This document shows, in pieces, positions 47,347 through 59,725 of a stretch of DNA of 64,000 nucleotides (position 1 is the first letter of the stretch; each line of letters starts with the position of its first letter). The notes under the pieces are model-generated. The model did no database searches, was not told the DNA's origin, and was given only the letters and a program-made list of their open reading frames with translations. Location of the stretch: NCBI GenBank assembly GCA_002189035.1, contig NEEC01000002.1, forward strand, positions 2,356,001 to 2,420,000, read 5' to 3'. The stretch comes from Utricularia gibba (Eukaryota > Streptophyta > Magnoliopsida > Lamiales > Lentibulariaceae). The translations under genes were made by a program, and so were the position numbers.

Positions 47347-48691
47347 ATGGCTTCACTTCAAGAGAGCTTGTCAAGATTTAATAAGCAGCAAGAGAAAGTG
47401 CAGTCAGTACTCACCAGCATTAGCAAAGCAAAGACAAGCTATTCTCAAAATGCTTCCTCCAAGGCTTTGCCTTCCACCTCCTCAGCACCACCAAATGCAA
47501 AACCACATGCACAACCAATTAAATTTTCAAATGATACAGAACGTCTTCAGCATATAAATAGCATCAGAAAAGCTCCCGTTGGGGCTCAAATTAAGCGTGT
47601 AATTGATTTACTCTATGAGGTACGTTTCCCCTGACCCTAGACACTAAAGGTATCCGTCCATTTTGCAGTTGCAATGTCTCCCTTTATTTTTTGGGTTCGT
47701 TTTCAATGGAGTAAAAATGGTTCCTAGATGTATGTCACGGGCATATTATAGTATGTATGATAGCTTCCCTCCCATTGTAATTGTGGAAGTTTGGTTTGTG
47801 GTATGATAAGTGGGTTGCGTTGCTTTTGCTGCTACTTTATATCCACATTGACCCCTCATGACTGGCTGATATGAATGAAATTTCTCATCTGCAGACCAGG
47901 CAAGCCTATACTCCTGATCAGATAAATGAAGCATGCTACGTGGATATGAACGCAAACAAAGCTGTGTTTGATAGTCTGAGGAACAATCCCAAAGTGACTT
48001 ATGACGGGAAAAGATTCTCCTACAAGGTAATATTTCTACCTAAACAACTGCCGGAGGGGTCATTGCAGTGAATCTCAACACTATTGCTTCTGCCTGCTCC
48101 CTATGAGGTGATTTGAAAGTGACTTATGATTTCCTTGTCGTTTTCCCAGTCCAAGCATGATTTGAAAGACAAGAATGAACTCCTTGTCCTGATCCGTAAA
48201 TTTACAGAGGGAATCGCAGTAATAGATCTGAAGGATGCATACCCTGCAGTTATGGATGATTTGCAGGTAACCGACCCCTCTTCTGCTCCAAATTCCAACC
48301 TGACAGAAGAGTATTGATTTATGGGTGACGCTCGTCTTGCTCTCTCTAGTCACTGAAGGCTGCAGGCCAAATTTGGTTGCTCTCCAACTTCGATTCTCAA
48401 GAGGACATCGCCTTCCCCAATGATCCTAGAGCAGTCATCAAGGTGGATGATGATCTGAAACAGTTGTTTCGTGGCATTGAACTGCCGCGTGATATGGTTG
48501 ATGTGGAAAAGGATATCCAGAAAAATGGGATGAAACCTGCAACAAACATGACAGAGAGGAGGGCCGCCGCGCAGGTTCATGGGATTCCTCCTAAGCCCAA
48601 GGCGAAGAAGAAAAAGCATGAAATTAGCAAACGGACCAAGCTCACCAACGCCCATCTTCCGGAGCTTTTCCAGAATCTCAATGGCTCTTAA
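47347..48691 (+). CDS. Transcription initiation factor IIE subunit beta
   Basis: Four exons in phase 0: 47347-47619, 47895-48026, 48150-48266, 48350-48691; 287 residues. TFIIE-beta pairs with TFIIE-alpha, enters the RNA polymerase II pre-initiation complex in the nucleus and helps recruit TFIIH. The N-terminus has a short coiled region (LSRFNKQQEKVQSVLTSISK) and a Ser-rich linker. The two winged-helix domains follow, with APVGAQIKRVIDLLYETRQAYTPDQINEACYVDM, then KVTYDGKRFSYKSKHDLKDKNELLVLIRKF, then KAAGQIWLLSNFDSQEDIAFPND. The tail is basic (PPKPKAKKKKHEISKRTKLTN). Length and domain order are normal and the frame is intact. Confidence 0.92.
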
Positions 48692-50684
48692 CGGCGTCGT
48701 TTACTTGCTGTCTATATGGAAGAAGCCCTCTCTGATCCCGATGTTGCTGTGATCAGTGATGATGCTGGAATTCCATTAGCCACCGTGTCGGAAAACCCCC
48801 AAAAAAGGAAAAGAAAAAGTCATCCTTGTTTTCAAATTTCCTGGTTCTAGAGTAGTCGATTGTAATTTCGAGTGAATTGCCGCCCCTTACAGAAATCCAC
48901 TTACCCTTGCGCTTCTCGCACTAGTCGCTCACTTGCGTCGTCAATGGCGTTATCTCCTGCGATTTTGCGTTCTTAGGGAGCCAGGTCTTCTGTTCAATAG
49001 CCCTCCGTCAATGTGTGTCGACACGGCAGAATCGGATTGACGGTCAGAGCTTCTTCGTCTGTTTTTCCTTGTGGAGAAAGCCGAAGCCGAGAAAGTCCAC
49101 CGACTGGAAGCAGCTTCTACGGTGTTTTTTCATGAGTTGCAGAGCGCTCAGAATGCCAAGGGTTTGGAAGCAGCAATGAACGATATGGCTCTCATTTCGG
49201 GCGGAGGCCGGTTAAGACTAGAGCTAGGAAAGGCATTGCATCAGGCCAGCAGATGGGAATTGCAGTCGCTCTCAAGAGGAAATGTGAGTTTGTGTCAACT
49301 CCTGGCCTTTTCATTACCTCTCATGGCTATTTTAAATGTAAGCATTTCTGAGTGATTGCAAATACATTAATATAAGATTGTTCAGGTCAGTGTGAACAAA
49401 CTAGAATTACCATTGGTGGTTTTCCATGTAGCCTGTTATTTCGTGAGATGTATATATCAGAGTTGTGGAATACCATGAACATATGATTGTTGGATGCCTT
49501 TTCCTAGACTATGCAGTGGTATTTTATATTTTGGACAAGTTACGATGAATGAAAACATTCCGGGTTTCCTTTGGCGTAAACAGGTGATGTACTCTTTTTC
49601 TTGGCCTGATCAACTTGGGACTTCCCAGAACAAGAGATTTTCAAAGGGTGAATCCAACAGCTTTGATGGTAACGAGCTACAGCATTGCCTTTTTCGCCAT
49701 CAAACAGTGTTCCCAGAACTAAGCTTTGACGTTCTTGGGAAGCCTAGAGGAATGGATGCTTGCAAGCACAGAAATTTGAGGCCAGAAACTGCTGGTCCTG
49801 ATGGGAATATCCTTCAGAGAAGGTGGTGGCCCCTCTGCTGTGATGAAGACGGGGAAGATGAAGTCCCATCATTTTGACTCAAATCTAGATCAACACAAAT
49901 AACCAAGAAGTAGCAGTTGCAAAGGTCAGATCCAGGCCTATTCCCTTTGTTTCCTAGGTTCCTTGCTATTTTGCCATCACACCATATCTCCGTGCATTGC
50001 TTTAGAAAGGTCTCCATCCAGAACACTATTTGATGAAATTCCGGTGGGAATCTGTGGGTGGACAACAAAAGATGGGGAGGTCACCCCTCGTGAAGCGGTA
50101 GGTGGCCCGTCAGGGATAGTGCTTCACGGGTGCGGTACCAAACAAGCGCAGTTCCCCTGTCTCCTACTCTAGAGAATTGGGATCTCAAGCCTGCAATTGT
50201 TGCGTTCATGCCATTAAGATTTTACTGCATTGGGGTGGAAGGAGGATGCAACAGTCTCACTGCCCTATTTCATGATCCATTTTCATCCCCTGGATTCTGA
50301 CTGAGACCAACATGAAAGAAATATTAGGTATTGAATAATCTTTGGAAAAGGTTGCGCCCACTCACATGCGCATGATGCCGAGTTACCCGCTAGTGCTGAG
50401 TGGGAGCATACCAGAAGAAGGCCTAACTCCTAAGAGACCCACTCAGGGATGAAAATGCTTGTTGGTGGTAGGGCGAGACTTGAGTGATGAATTGTGGGTC
50501 CAACCACAAACGGACCTTCCCAAGAGTACACGAGTAACGCCAATGGATGCGGCTGGCCATCAGTCGGTTTCTTTATATAGTGCCTGCACTTCCCGTGAGC
50601 CACCAATTTCTTCTGAATGTACGGCTCCCTCTCTCATTCTCTGGTGCTGATTCTGTGAGGGCTTCATCTCATTCCCGGGAGAAG
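48692..50684. other. Unassigned 2-kb stretch upstream of the polygalacturonase gene
   Basis: 48692-48860 is probably the TFIIE-beta 3'UTR. Plus-strand frames at 49071-49355 (94 codons, with KAEAEKVHRLEAAS and ISGGGRLRLELGKALHQ) and 49494-49877 (127 codons, Met-Asn-Glu-Asn-Ile-Pro region) look protein-like in part, but I cannot join them convincingly or name them. A decayed or lineage-specific gene, or a non-coding transcript, are all possible. Confidence 0.4.
50574..50580 (+). promoter_or_regulatory. TATA box of the polygalacturonase gene
   Basis: TATATAG about 105 bases before the ATG at 50685 gives a 5'UTR of about 75 bases and argues against the longer frame starting upstream at 50547. 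Confidence 0.5.
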
Positions 50685-52376
50685 ATGAAGGCCCTTTTGC
50701 TGCTTGTGTTGGTTCTGGGACTGGGACAAATGGCATGCAGCCAAGGCAGAATCCTGGATGAATCATACGTAGGATACTCCGCGATCAGCTGCAGATCCTA
50801 CAGTGCTTCGATCCTTGATTTTGGAGGGGTGGGTGATGGGGAGACACTCAACACAGCCGCTTTTCAAGCAGCGGTTAATCATCTCAGCCATTATGCTTCC
50901 GATGGAGGGGCTCAACTTTTCGTCCCTGCCGGGAAATGGCTCACCGGAAGTTTCAATCTCACCAGCCATTTCACACTTTTCCTACACAGTGACGCTGTTC
51001 TCCTTGCTTCCCAGGTAGACAGCCATCTTGCTTTTATTGATATTGTCCGCTTTTCCTGTTAGATTGTAGCCGATGAATTGATGACAGGACGTGGACTCTT
51101 GGCCTGTTGTGGATCCATTGCCGTCCTACGGTCGTGGAAGAGATGCACCTGGTGGGAGATACGTGAGCCTTCTCTTTGGAACCAATCTCACCGATGTTGT
51201 CATCACAGGTAGCAAAGACTCCATCTTTCTTCTCTGCAATACAACAAAATCTGATAATGGATTGTCATAAGGTGACAATGGAACAATTGATGGACAAGGG
51301 CAGCTATGGTGGGATCAATTCCACAGCAAAAAGCTGCAGTACACAAGACCTTACCTCATAGAACTCATGCATTCTGAAAACATACAGATTTCCAATCTAA
51401 CTCTGGTGAATTCTCCGTCATGGAATGTGCATCCTGTGTACTGCAGGTTTGTGATCGTAAATCCCCATTGTTCTTTGTTCATATTGAGAGAAAAGTTACA
51501 GTTGTGTTGATTCTGCAGCAATGTAATCATTCGAGGGCTCACCATCCTGGCTCCGGTAACATCTCCGAACACAGATGGGATCAACCCAGGTAACCGGATT
51601 CAAGAGAATCAGTCAATTCCAAGTACCAAAAAAGCTCTGTTTATGATCTGATTTCAAAAACAGATTCCTGCTCAAACACCAGGGTTGAGGATAATTACAT
51701 AGTCTCCGGCGACGACTGCATCGCCGTGAAAAGCGGCTGGGACGAATACGGCATCAACTACGGAATGCCCACTAAGCAACTCATTATCCGGAGGCTTACA
51801 TGTATTTCCCCTTTCAGCGCTGCGATCGCACTCGGGAGTGAAATGTCCGGCGGGATCCAGGATGTCCGGGCACAGGATATCACCGCCATAAACACTGAAT
51901 CCGCCGTAAGAATCAAGACCGCCGTCGGAAGAGGAGGATACGTAAAGGATATCTTTGTGAAGGGCATGACTCTGCATACGATGAAATGGGTGTTTTGGAT
52001 CACCGGAAACTACGGATCTCACGCCGACGACAACTACGACCCCAATGCTTTGCCGGAGATAAGCGGGATAAACTACAGAGACGTAGTGGCGGAGAACGTG
52101 TCCATGGCAGCGAGACTGGAGGGGATCCCCGGCGATCCGTTTACGAGGATTTGCATATCGAATGTGACGATTTCCATGGCACCCAAAGCCAAGAAGTATC
52201 CATGGAACTGCAGCAATGTGGAAGGATTCTCCAGAAACGTGAACCCGCCGCCGTGCGATCTTCTGCCGGAGCAGAGCTACACTGATGATGGGATGTGCGA
52301 TACCCCGTCGGAAAACTTAGCCGTCGAGGGCATGGTGTTGCAGACATGTTCCGTCGCTCTTAAAAAAAACTTTTGA
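50685..52376 (+). CDS. GH28 polygalacturonase-like glycoside hydrolase (secreted)
   Basis: Five exons in phase: 50685-51014, 51088-51208, 51272-51446, 51519-51589, 51664-52376; 469 residues. Residues 1-20 form a signal peptide (LLLLVLVLGLGQMACSQG). The right-handed beta-helix of family GH28 follows. Conserved elements: DFGGVGDG, GTIDGQGQLWWD, SPNTDGINP (catalytic Asp), VSGDDCIAVKSG (catalytic Asp pair) and VRIKTAVGRGG (substrate-binding RIK). The usual GHG motif between the last two is replaced by ALGSEMSGG, a feature of one plant clade of 'probable polygalacturonase' proteins whose activity is little tested. It is expected to act on pectin in the cell wall, but the missing histidine leaves the reaction uncertain. 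Three N-glycosylation sequons are present. Intact; tail to tail with the MAP kinase gene. Confidence 0.9.
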
Positions 52377-52603
52377 ATTCTCTTCCCATGCCGTCTTCCA
52401 TTGGGCCCGCCTGTTTTCCTTATTACTTATCAGCCCCAAAATCTTCCAATATCATTGTTTCGCCCCAAAAGCTTCTCTTATTTGTAGATGTAACCATATA
52501 ATCTTACAAAACAGCACAGAGAACACAAAGATGATGCAGTGAAGAAGAAGCTCAGTTGCTTCTTGAGTTCCATTTCCTTCAAGCCCTACCATTTAACCTG
52601 CAC

Positions 52604-54620
<2,017 letters not shown>

Positions 54621-55286
54621 GGGGGAAGTTCAAACCACTAAACCAATGAAAAAAACCAAAAATCCTCGTCAACCCAGTTGAAAAATGAAGTATTGATCTG
54701 GGTTTTTGAAGTTATCTGAGCAGGAGAGCTCTCAAGACCTTTCTGGCTCAGGGGTTGTCGTCTTTCTGGAGAAAAGGAAAGAAAGTGGACATTTCGCTTG
54801 TGAAATAACTTTAGATTAGATGAAACTGGAATACCTCAAAGAATACCCGTGAAAAAAATTGACTTTCATCAGCTTCCAGTTCACCCTCCATAAACCATCA
54901 CAGTCATCCATAGCTTTTTTTAACCAGTTTTTCCCTTTTCCCTGAAAAGAAGGGCAGGTTGTGGATCCGAACTCCAGAAAAGTTCAGGAGGGACGTGTGG
55001 TGCTAATTTTGTCGACAGAAGAAATAATTAAATTTAATTGTTGGCCGTTGACCGAAGTCGTCTTACTACAAAAAGTAGGAACAAACAGGTGTCGTGGTTT
55101 CCGTCGCCATAGGCGGCAACAAAAACCAGAATCCATGGAGCTCGAAGCGTCCAGTCACGAACATTGCCCCGAAAATCTGCAGCAATTTCACCGAAAATTG
55201 AAGGCCTTAAACCAGATCATGCAAGAGGCGGAGCATTGGGAAGCAATGGCTCACCCTCTCCTTCATCGGGGCGCGGGTTCGTCTCC
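54621..55286. other. Bidirectional upstream region between MPK4-like and MATE genes
   Basis: 666 bases separate the two ATGs. It must hold both promoters and 5'UTRs. Frames running into 55287 from upstream would need non-ATG starts, so the MATE ATG at 55287 is preferred. Confidence 0.5.
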
Positions 55287-57335
55287 ATGGAAGTTGAAAA
55301 ATTCGGATCCTCCGACGAAAGTCCGATGCTGCACGACGCTCCTTCCTCCCTGCTCGTCGGCACGGAGGAGGGCGATTACGCGCAACCGCAGACATTTTGG
55401 GACGCCTTGACTGTGCTCCACGTCGAGTCTCTCAAGCTATGGGCTATTGCGATTCCTATCGCTTTCAATATTATCTGTAACTACGGTATCAATTCTTTCA
55501 CGAGCATTTTTGTTGGGCATATTGGAGATATTGAGCTTTCTGGGGTCTCCATTTCGTTATCTGTGATCGCTAACTTATCCTTTGGATTCTTGGTTAGTTT
55601 CGATTCTGTGAATATTTCATTTTTTCTTCTTCCCAGTTCCCTGTTTAAATTGTAACACTTTTGTTCACCGATTTGCAGTTAGGTATGGGTAGTGCGTTGG
55701 AAACGTTATGTGGGCAGGCGTTTGGAGCTGGAGAAGTGGAAATGCTGGGGATTTACATGCAAAGATCATGGATTATCCTTGCAACGACTTGTGTTTTTTT
55801 GTTGCCTCTTTACATTTTTTCAGCACAGTTTTTGAAGATTTTAGGACAGAGGGATGATTTAGCTGATATAGCAGGGACATTTTCAATGTATATCATCCCT
55901 CAGATGTTTTCGTTGGCTATAAACTTCCCATCACAGAAGTTTTTGCAAGCACAGAGAAAAGTGGCTATTCTAGCTTGGGTTGGATTCGTAGCTTTAGTTG
56001 GTCACATTGGTTTTCTCTTTGTGTTTGTGAACATCTTTAACTGGGGTCTCCCTGGGGCAGCGGCAGCCTATAACATTTCTGCTTGGGGAATCACATTGGC
56101 TCAGGTGGTTTATATTGTTGGCTGGTGCCAAGATAGCTGGGGTGGCATTTCCATTCGAGCTTTTCATGATCTATGGCCGTTCTTTAAGCTTTCATTGGCG
56201 TCGGCAATCATGCTTTGCTTGGAGATTTGGTACTTCATGAGCATCATCGTCCTCACAGGGCATCTTGAGGAACCTGTGCTTGCCGTTGGATCCCTTTCCA
56301 TATGGTAAAATATTGACTTGCTGAACTCTTTTTCTTCATGATCTATTCTTCCTGATAGAACTAACTTTTCACAGCATGAATTTGAATGGATGGGAAGGAA
56401 TGATATTCATTGGAGTCAATGCAGCAATAAGGTAGGATCAACGACAACTAGTGATACATTAATCTTCTATGCTAGGCCTTTCAAATTGACAAGTGAAGCA
56501 CCTCTCACACATGTGTTCTAGTGTCCGCGTATCAAATGAGCTTGGATCAGGGCACCCGAGAGCAGCCAAGTATTCAGTTTATGTAACCGTGATCGAATCC
56601 CTCTTCATCGGACTCATGAGCATGCTGATTATAATCGCAACAAGGGATGATTTTGCCATCATCTTCACTGACAGCAAGCCTATGCAAAGAGCAGTGTCTG
56701 ACTTGGCATATCTTCTTGCCATCACCATGGTCCTAAACAGCATTCAACCGGTCATATCAGGTGCACTCGTACTCATCACCAAATAGTGCTCAGTTCTAGT
56801 TCTAGCACCAAACATCTTTCCAATTCTTGGAACCAAGAAACCATTTATCAACTGTACTGAAAAGTGTGAAATCTAGCTGCAGGAGTTGCTGTAGGAGGAG
56901 GATGGCAAGGCCTTGTGGCGTACATCAATCTCATATGCTATTACATTATCGGTCTCCCAACCGGGTTTCTTCTCGGTCACAAGGCAACATTAGGAGTCCA
57001 GGTAACATCTACAAAACTTCAATCTACATACAGTTCATCCACATGATTTCTCATCCACTCCCTGCAGGGGATCTGGATTGGAATGATATTCGGAACGTTT
57101 CTGCAAACCTTGATTCTGCTATACATCGTCTTGAAGACCAACTGGAATGAGGAGGTAATGCAGCCTCTTCCCTTCACTTTGTTCACTGCAAACACACCAT
57201 ACAAACGCTTACAGTTTGTGGGTTTCACACTGCCCTTCCATTAACATGAGCACAGTCAAGTGATACAACCCAATGGTGGATTTGCAGGTGGAACAGGCAT
57301 CACAGAGAATGAAGAGTTGGGCTACTCCCTCTTGA
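55287..57335 (+). CDS. MATE-family DETOXIFICATION transporter
   Basis: Seven exons in phase: 55287-55592, 55679-56304, 56375-56431, 56522-56760, 56883-57001, 57068-57154, 57288-57335; 493 residues. About twelve membrane helices are evident. MATE landmarks: ETLCGQAFGAG after the second helix, FLQAQRK, and VRVSNELGSGHPRAAK at the start of the second lobe. The short acidic N-terminus and C-terminal basic tail face the cytosol. Plant MATEs export secondary metabolites, flavonoids, citrate or xenobiotics across the vacuolar or plasma membrane using the proton gradient. The sequence resembles the DTX29-35 group (vacuolar and flavonoid-type members), a placement from memory. Intact; the exon pattern is that of the family. 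Confidence 0.92.
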
Positions 57336-57890
57336 CTCCCAAAATTTTATATATTATAAATAATAATAATAATAATAATAATACGAAAAAAAAGACACGT
57401 ATAGATACGTAGGATAGGTTACATTTAGACACTTTATTGCAATATGTCCTTTTCAAATTATGGAATCTTACAGGCCACTTGAACTGCTAGATTTTTTGGT
57501 CTAAACCCTAAAGAGTACTTTTTTAAAATCTAAAAAAATATGCATAAAGATTTTTTTTTTTACTTTAAAAAAAAGGTATTGTGAATTTTGATAATAAATA
57601 AATGATATTTTTATTGTGAAAGATGTTGTGAGGTAAAAAAGAGGATGGACGCTGGGAAAAGGATGCAGAACTGCACAGTAAAGGCATTGGCTTCATAATT
57701 GGGACAATGCATTTGTGGGAGATACGGGGCCTTATGGTAATAAAGGTTGCCTTGATCACACCCGGACGCAATTCCTTTGCCCATTTGCTTCTTCTCTCTA
57801 CATTTGGAGTGTGTTGTTGGAGCAGCTTTCAAGGCTCCAGATTCTTCCGGCGGTAGGCGCTTCTTCTGGAGATCCACTAGCGAATTGACC
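57336..57890. other. MATE 3' flank and UBC promoter/5'UTR
   Basis: About 550 bases. A-rich tracts at 57385-57600 and then a purine- and GC-richer region from 57600 that leads to the UBC ATG at 57891. The minus-strand frame 58165-57611 overlaps UBC exons in antisense and is not a gene. Confidence 0.5.
57361..57382 (+). repeat. (TAA)n microsatellite in the MATE 3' flank
   Basis: About seven TAA units lie 26 bases after the MATE stop codon, within AT-rich DNA. A length-variable marker; no function is implied. Confidence 0.85.
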
Positions 57891-59269
57891 ATGTCTTCCC
57901 CGAGCAAGAGGCGTGAGATGGATTTGATGAAACTGTAAAAAAAATTGCTCCTTTTTCTTTTCTGGGCGTCTCCTAATTTGGAGTTGTGTTCCTGTTTCTG
58001 TGTCAAGTTCTTTCTTTTGCGTCGTCCCTCTATGGGGATGTGGTTAAATCTTAGTTTTCGTGATGTAGGATGATGAGTGATTACAAGGTTGAGATGATCG
58101 GTGATGGCATCCAAGAGTTCTATGTCCATTTCCATGGACCCAACGATAGTAAACATCGGCTGCAATTTTTTTTCTTCTGTTCTTAAGATAAATGTAAACT
58201 GTGCAGCGTTTGGGAAGGTGCTTTTGTTCTTGTTTTCCCCTTTTGTAGGTCTCCTTCTAAATCAGATTCTTTTGATAGAGCGGGGTTTCCTTTAAGTTGT
58301 TATATGGTTCTTCTTTTTTGGACAAACTCGTGCCCAGCATCATCTTTTGCGAATTTCATTCACAGAAATCGAAAGGAGGCATTTTCCCTGGAATCTTCGT
58401 GAGACTGGTTGATGTCTCATGTGGATTCGAAGTCATATATGATCTTTTATCTCTTCTTTGTCGACCTCTGCTTTATGAAATCCTTTTCTGTGTCGACGAC
58501 ACAGTTTCCATAATCTTTTCTGCTTAATGTTTTCTTTTCAGGCCCCTATCATGGTGGGGTATGGAAAGTAAGGGTGGAGCTTCCTGATGCTTATCCTTAC
58601 AAGTCCCCATCCATAGGATTCATCAATAAGATCTATCATCCTAACGTTGACGAGATGTGAGCTTATTCCTCTGAGAGTTTTATTTACTCGTGTTACCATG
58701 TCTTGATTTTGTACTTGTTTGTCTCCTTTAAAATGCAGGTCTGGATCTGTCTGCTTGGATGTGATTAACCAGACGTGGAGTCCAATGTTCGGTATGGCTA
58801 CAGTAGAATTCATTTCCTTAAACTTATACTCAAAATGACCTTCTGGTAATTGAACAGACCTGGTGAATGTGTTTGAGGTTTTCATGCCTCAACTTCTTTT
58901 ATATCCTAATCCATCTGACCCCTTGAACGGGGAGGCTGCAGCTCTGATGATGCGTGACCGAACTGCATATGAAGAAAGAGTTAAAGGTAAGTTATTTAAC
59001 CTCTACTGCACGACTGCTTTGTTGTGACATTATCTTAGAGTTGTGGAAGTAAATGAAAATGAAGAAGTGCTGCGAATGATGTTTTTTCCATGCCCATTGA
59101 TCAATCTGAGAGTGCTGATGAAATGTTGTGTGTATCAGAGTACTGTCAAAAATATGCAAAGCCAGAAGATGTTGGTGCTGCCCCCGAAGAAAATGCTAGT
59201 GATGAAGAGATCAGCGAGGATGAATACGACTCTGGCAATGACGCCATCGTTGGGGAAGCAGATCCATGA
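57891..59269 (+). CDS. Ubiquitin-conjugating enzyme E2 (UBC4/5/6 type)
   Basis: Six exons in phase: 57891-57934, 58069-58148, 58542-58656, 58739-58791, 58858-58986, 59139-59269; 183 residues. The E2 accepts ubiquitin from E1 on a cysteine and passes it on with an E3. Visible are [20 protein letters not shown], the [22 protein letters not shown] core, [10 protein letters not shown] and the active site [15 protein letters not shown], with Cys before LDV. The acidic tail ([16 protein letters not shown]) is the hallmark of the UBC4/5/6 group, the E2s homologous to yeast Ubc8 and human UBE2H. It has no membrane anchor, so it acts in cytosol and nucleus. Intact, converging on BRM. Confidence 0.93.
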
Positions 59270-59725
59270 CAGTGTATGCAGATCACTCCAGCAACGAATC
59301 TGGTTCATGTACATTACTTTCAAATGATTTCTATTTATCTGCACTAACTGTTGCAAGTATAATCGGGATGGAATCTGATTCTCCGCTTGTAACTCCCTGA
59401 AGAAACTGGGAGTAGAAAACTCTAAAAATTACCCCCAGTTTCACCTGTAACAAATGCATCATGTACTTGCCTATCTCCAAGATCAATCTCAAGAAAATAT
59501 CATTGTTGAACTGTTAAGTTTTGGTTTGGAATGACAGCTATGTGCATGGAAGGAATCCAAAACAATGATTTCTTCTTTCTTTTTAACTGCACAACTAGCA
59601 ACAGAATTTTCATTAAGACATCACAAGATTTTCATCACGAATATCACCTACAAAGAACAAGACCTCTACAAGGAAGTGCGGTCTAACTTTAGATTTGGTT
59701 TTGGTTTGCATCTCGTACAGGGTAT

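Noticed and set aside
57611-58165. A 184-codon minus-strand frame
   Set aside because: It runs antisense through UBC exons 1-2 and its intron, with no family features.
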